Below, in pieces: positions 63,092-64,000 of a DNA stretch of 64,000 bases (within the stretch, counting starts at the first letter, position 1; each line of letters starts with the position of its first letter). The stretch comes from Burkholderia sp. PAMC 26561 (GTDB lineage: Bacteria > Pseudomonadota > Gammaproteobacteria > Burkholderiales > Burkholderiaceae): the NCBI RefSeq assembly GCF_001557535.2, contig NZ_CP014307.1, forward strand, positions 806,001-870,000, written 5' to 3'. The notes below the pieces were generated by a model. That model saw nothing but the letters and a program-made list of their open reading frames with translations. It had not been told where the DNA came from and did not search any database. Made by a program: the position numbers and the translations under genes.

Positions 63092-64000
63092 ATGTCGATG
63101 AATTCCATTGCCAGACGTGCATCGCGGACTTACGCCATGCCTGAGCGCAGCGACCGGCTCGACTTCTATATCCGCGACCAGACCCTGCGCTCCGCCATCA
63201 CGGAACGGCACAAGCACGACTACTTCCAGATCCAGATCAATCTGGGGGGCGACACGCAGCAGCATATCGGCGATGTAACCCGTGCGTTTCCAACCGGAGC
63301 CGTCGCGTTTATCGCGCCGCATCTGGCGCATATGATCCCGCATCCGGCGCAATCGCGGTTTATCGTGATCAACTTCGCGCTGGATTTCCTCGGGCTCGAT
63401 ATCGATGCCTACGATGGCCGTATCGACCTGAACAACGTTCCTGTCGTCCGCTTTCCGGAGCTGGCGCCCTTCCGCTTTCAGAGCGAGCTGGATTTCCAGC
63501 TCGTGCCGGCCGATCTCGCCGAGGTGGAACGCATCGTTCGGGTCATGATGGACATCGATGGCACGCGGGGATTTGGCGCCGTCGGCCGCTTGCGCGGATA
63601 CCTGCTGCAGTTGATCGGACTGGTTTGCGCACGATACGCGGACTCGTTGCTGCAACTCGCGGCGCTCAGCGAGCGGGCCGTCAGCCGCCGCGGCTCAGTC
63701 AGCAAGGTGATGCGCCATGTACTCAAGCACCTGAACGACGACGCGCTGTCCCTGCGATCCACCGCGGACGCCGCCGGTTTGACGACGGGGTATGTCGCGC
63801 GTTTGATGAAGAAGGAAACCGGACGCACTTTCGTGCAATGGGTCACGGACCAGCGAATCAGCCGCGCAAAAGCGCTGCTCGCCGACGATACACGCCGCGT
63901 GAAGGACATCGCTTTCCTGGTCGGCTTTCGCGATGAAGCCTATTTCACGCGGCGCTTTCGTCAGGCTGAGGGTTCATCGCCGACGCAATTCCGTGCAGCG
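63092..64000 (+). CDS. AraC-family transcriptional regulator, 3' end cut by window
   Basis: A 303-codon open frame without stop runs to the right edge. The N-terminal part (residues about 10-150) is a cupin-like sensor with HKHDYFQIQINLGGDTQQH and HLAHMIPHPAQ. The C-terminal AraC DNA-binding domain is at about 205-303 with two helix-turn-helix units (LRSTADAAGLTTGYVARLMK and VKDIAFLVGFRDEAYFTRRF) and RQAEGSSPTQFR. Only the last few residues should be missing. The target genes probably lie outside or to the right; nothing adjacent is obviously controlled. The start is the first ATG of MSMNS. Confidence 0.92.
   Translation, partial: MSMNSIARRASRTYAMPERSDRLDFYIRDQTLRSAITERHKHDYFQIQINLGGDTQQHIGDVTRAFPTGAVAFIAPHLAHMIPHPAQSRFIVINFALDFLGLDIDAYDGRIDLNNVPVVRFPELAPFRFQSELDFQLVPADLAEVERIVRVMMDIDGTRGFGAVGRLRGYLLQLIGLVCARYADSLLQLAALSERAVSRRGSVSKVMRHVLKHLNDDALSLRSTADAAGLTTGYVARLMKKETGRTFVQWVTDQRISRAKALLADDTRRVKDIAFLVGFRDEAYFTRRFRQAEGSSPTQFRAA

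Overview
The window is a high-GC chromosomal segment that looks like a member of the Burkholderiaceae, most likely Paraburkholderia or Caballeronia. This is inferred from gene content and protein style (hopanoid genes, DUF4148 protein, hydroxybutyrate permease and dehydrogenase, several LysR regulators), not from a database search. It is gene-dense and mostly ordinary chromosome. I see no rRNA, tRNA, CRISPR array, prophage or intact insertion sequence.

The theme of the first 35 kb is hopanoid (bacterial triterpenoid) lipid synthesis, spread over several transcription units. hpnA (cut by the left edge) and hpnB act in side-chain processing or are hopanoid-associated. ispH supplies isoprenoid precursors and is followed by the radical-SAM gene hpnH, which starts at TTG. 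hpnM (MlaC-like), hpnN (RND-type exporter) and mlaA are envelope lipid-transport genes. At 30.3-35.0 kb, hpnD-hpnE-shc(hpnF)-hpnG form a tightly coupled minus-strand operon with overlapping stop and start codons, covering presqualene diphosphate to hopene plus the hpnG phosphorylase step. No hpnC is visible. Between these lie a TetR-controlled acyl-CoA synthetase/SDR pair with matching inverted-repeat operators, a Fur-type iron-uptake pair (TonB receptor and piuC) and a dctA transporter.

From 19.6 to 30.2 kb are three regulator-linked metabolic modules. The first is a haloacetate dehalogenase-leuC-leuD operon facing a LysR gene. The second is a LysR gene facing a SAF-domain oxidoreductase and an MFS transporter. 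The third is an SDR facing a LysR gene.

From 35.7 to 47.5 kb are a PAP2 phosphatase gene interrupted by an in-frame amber codon, a hybrid histidine kinase, a stress-type protein, an FMN reductase, a 41-bp near-perfect palindrome, a DUF4148 protein, a transporter, a lipocalin, a beta-lactamase-family hydrolase, small proteins and a class II-like Fic protein.

From 47.6 to 52 kb a sigma-54 activator faces a hydroxybutyrate permease/dehydrogenase operon that has a clear -24/-12 promoter. The right end holds a large AI-2E-type permease with a long soluble tail, a second hybrid kinase, small exported proteins, a MipA-family porin-like protein, two SDR-fold enzymes, a frameshifted serA, and an AraC regulator cut by the right edge.
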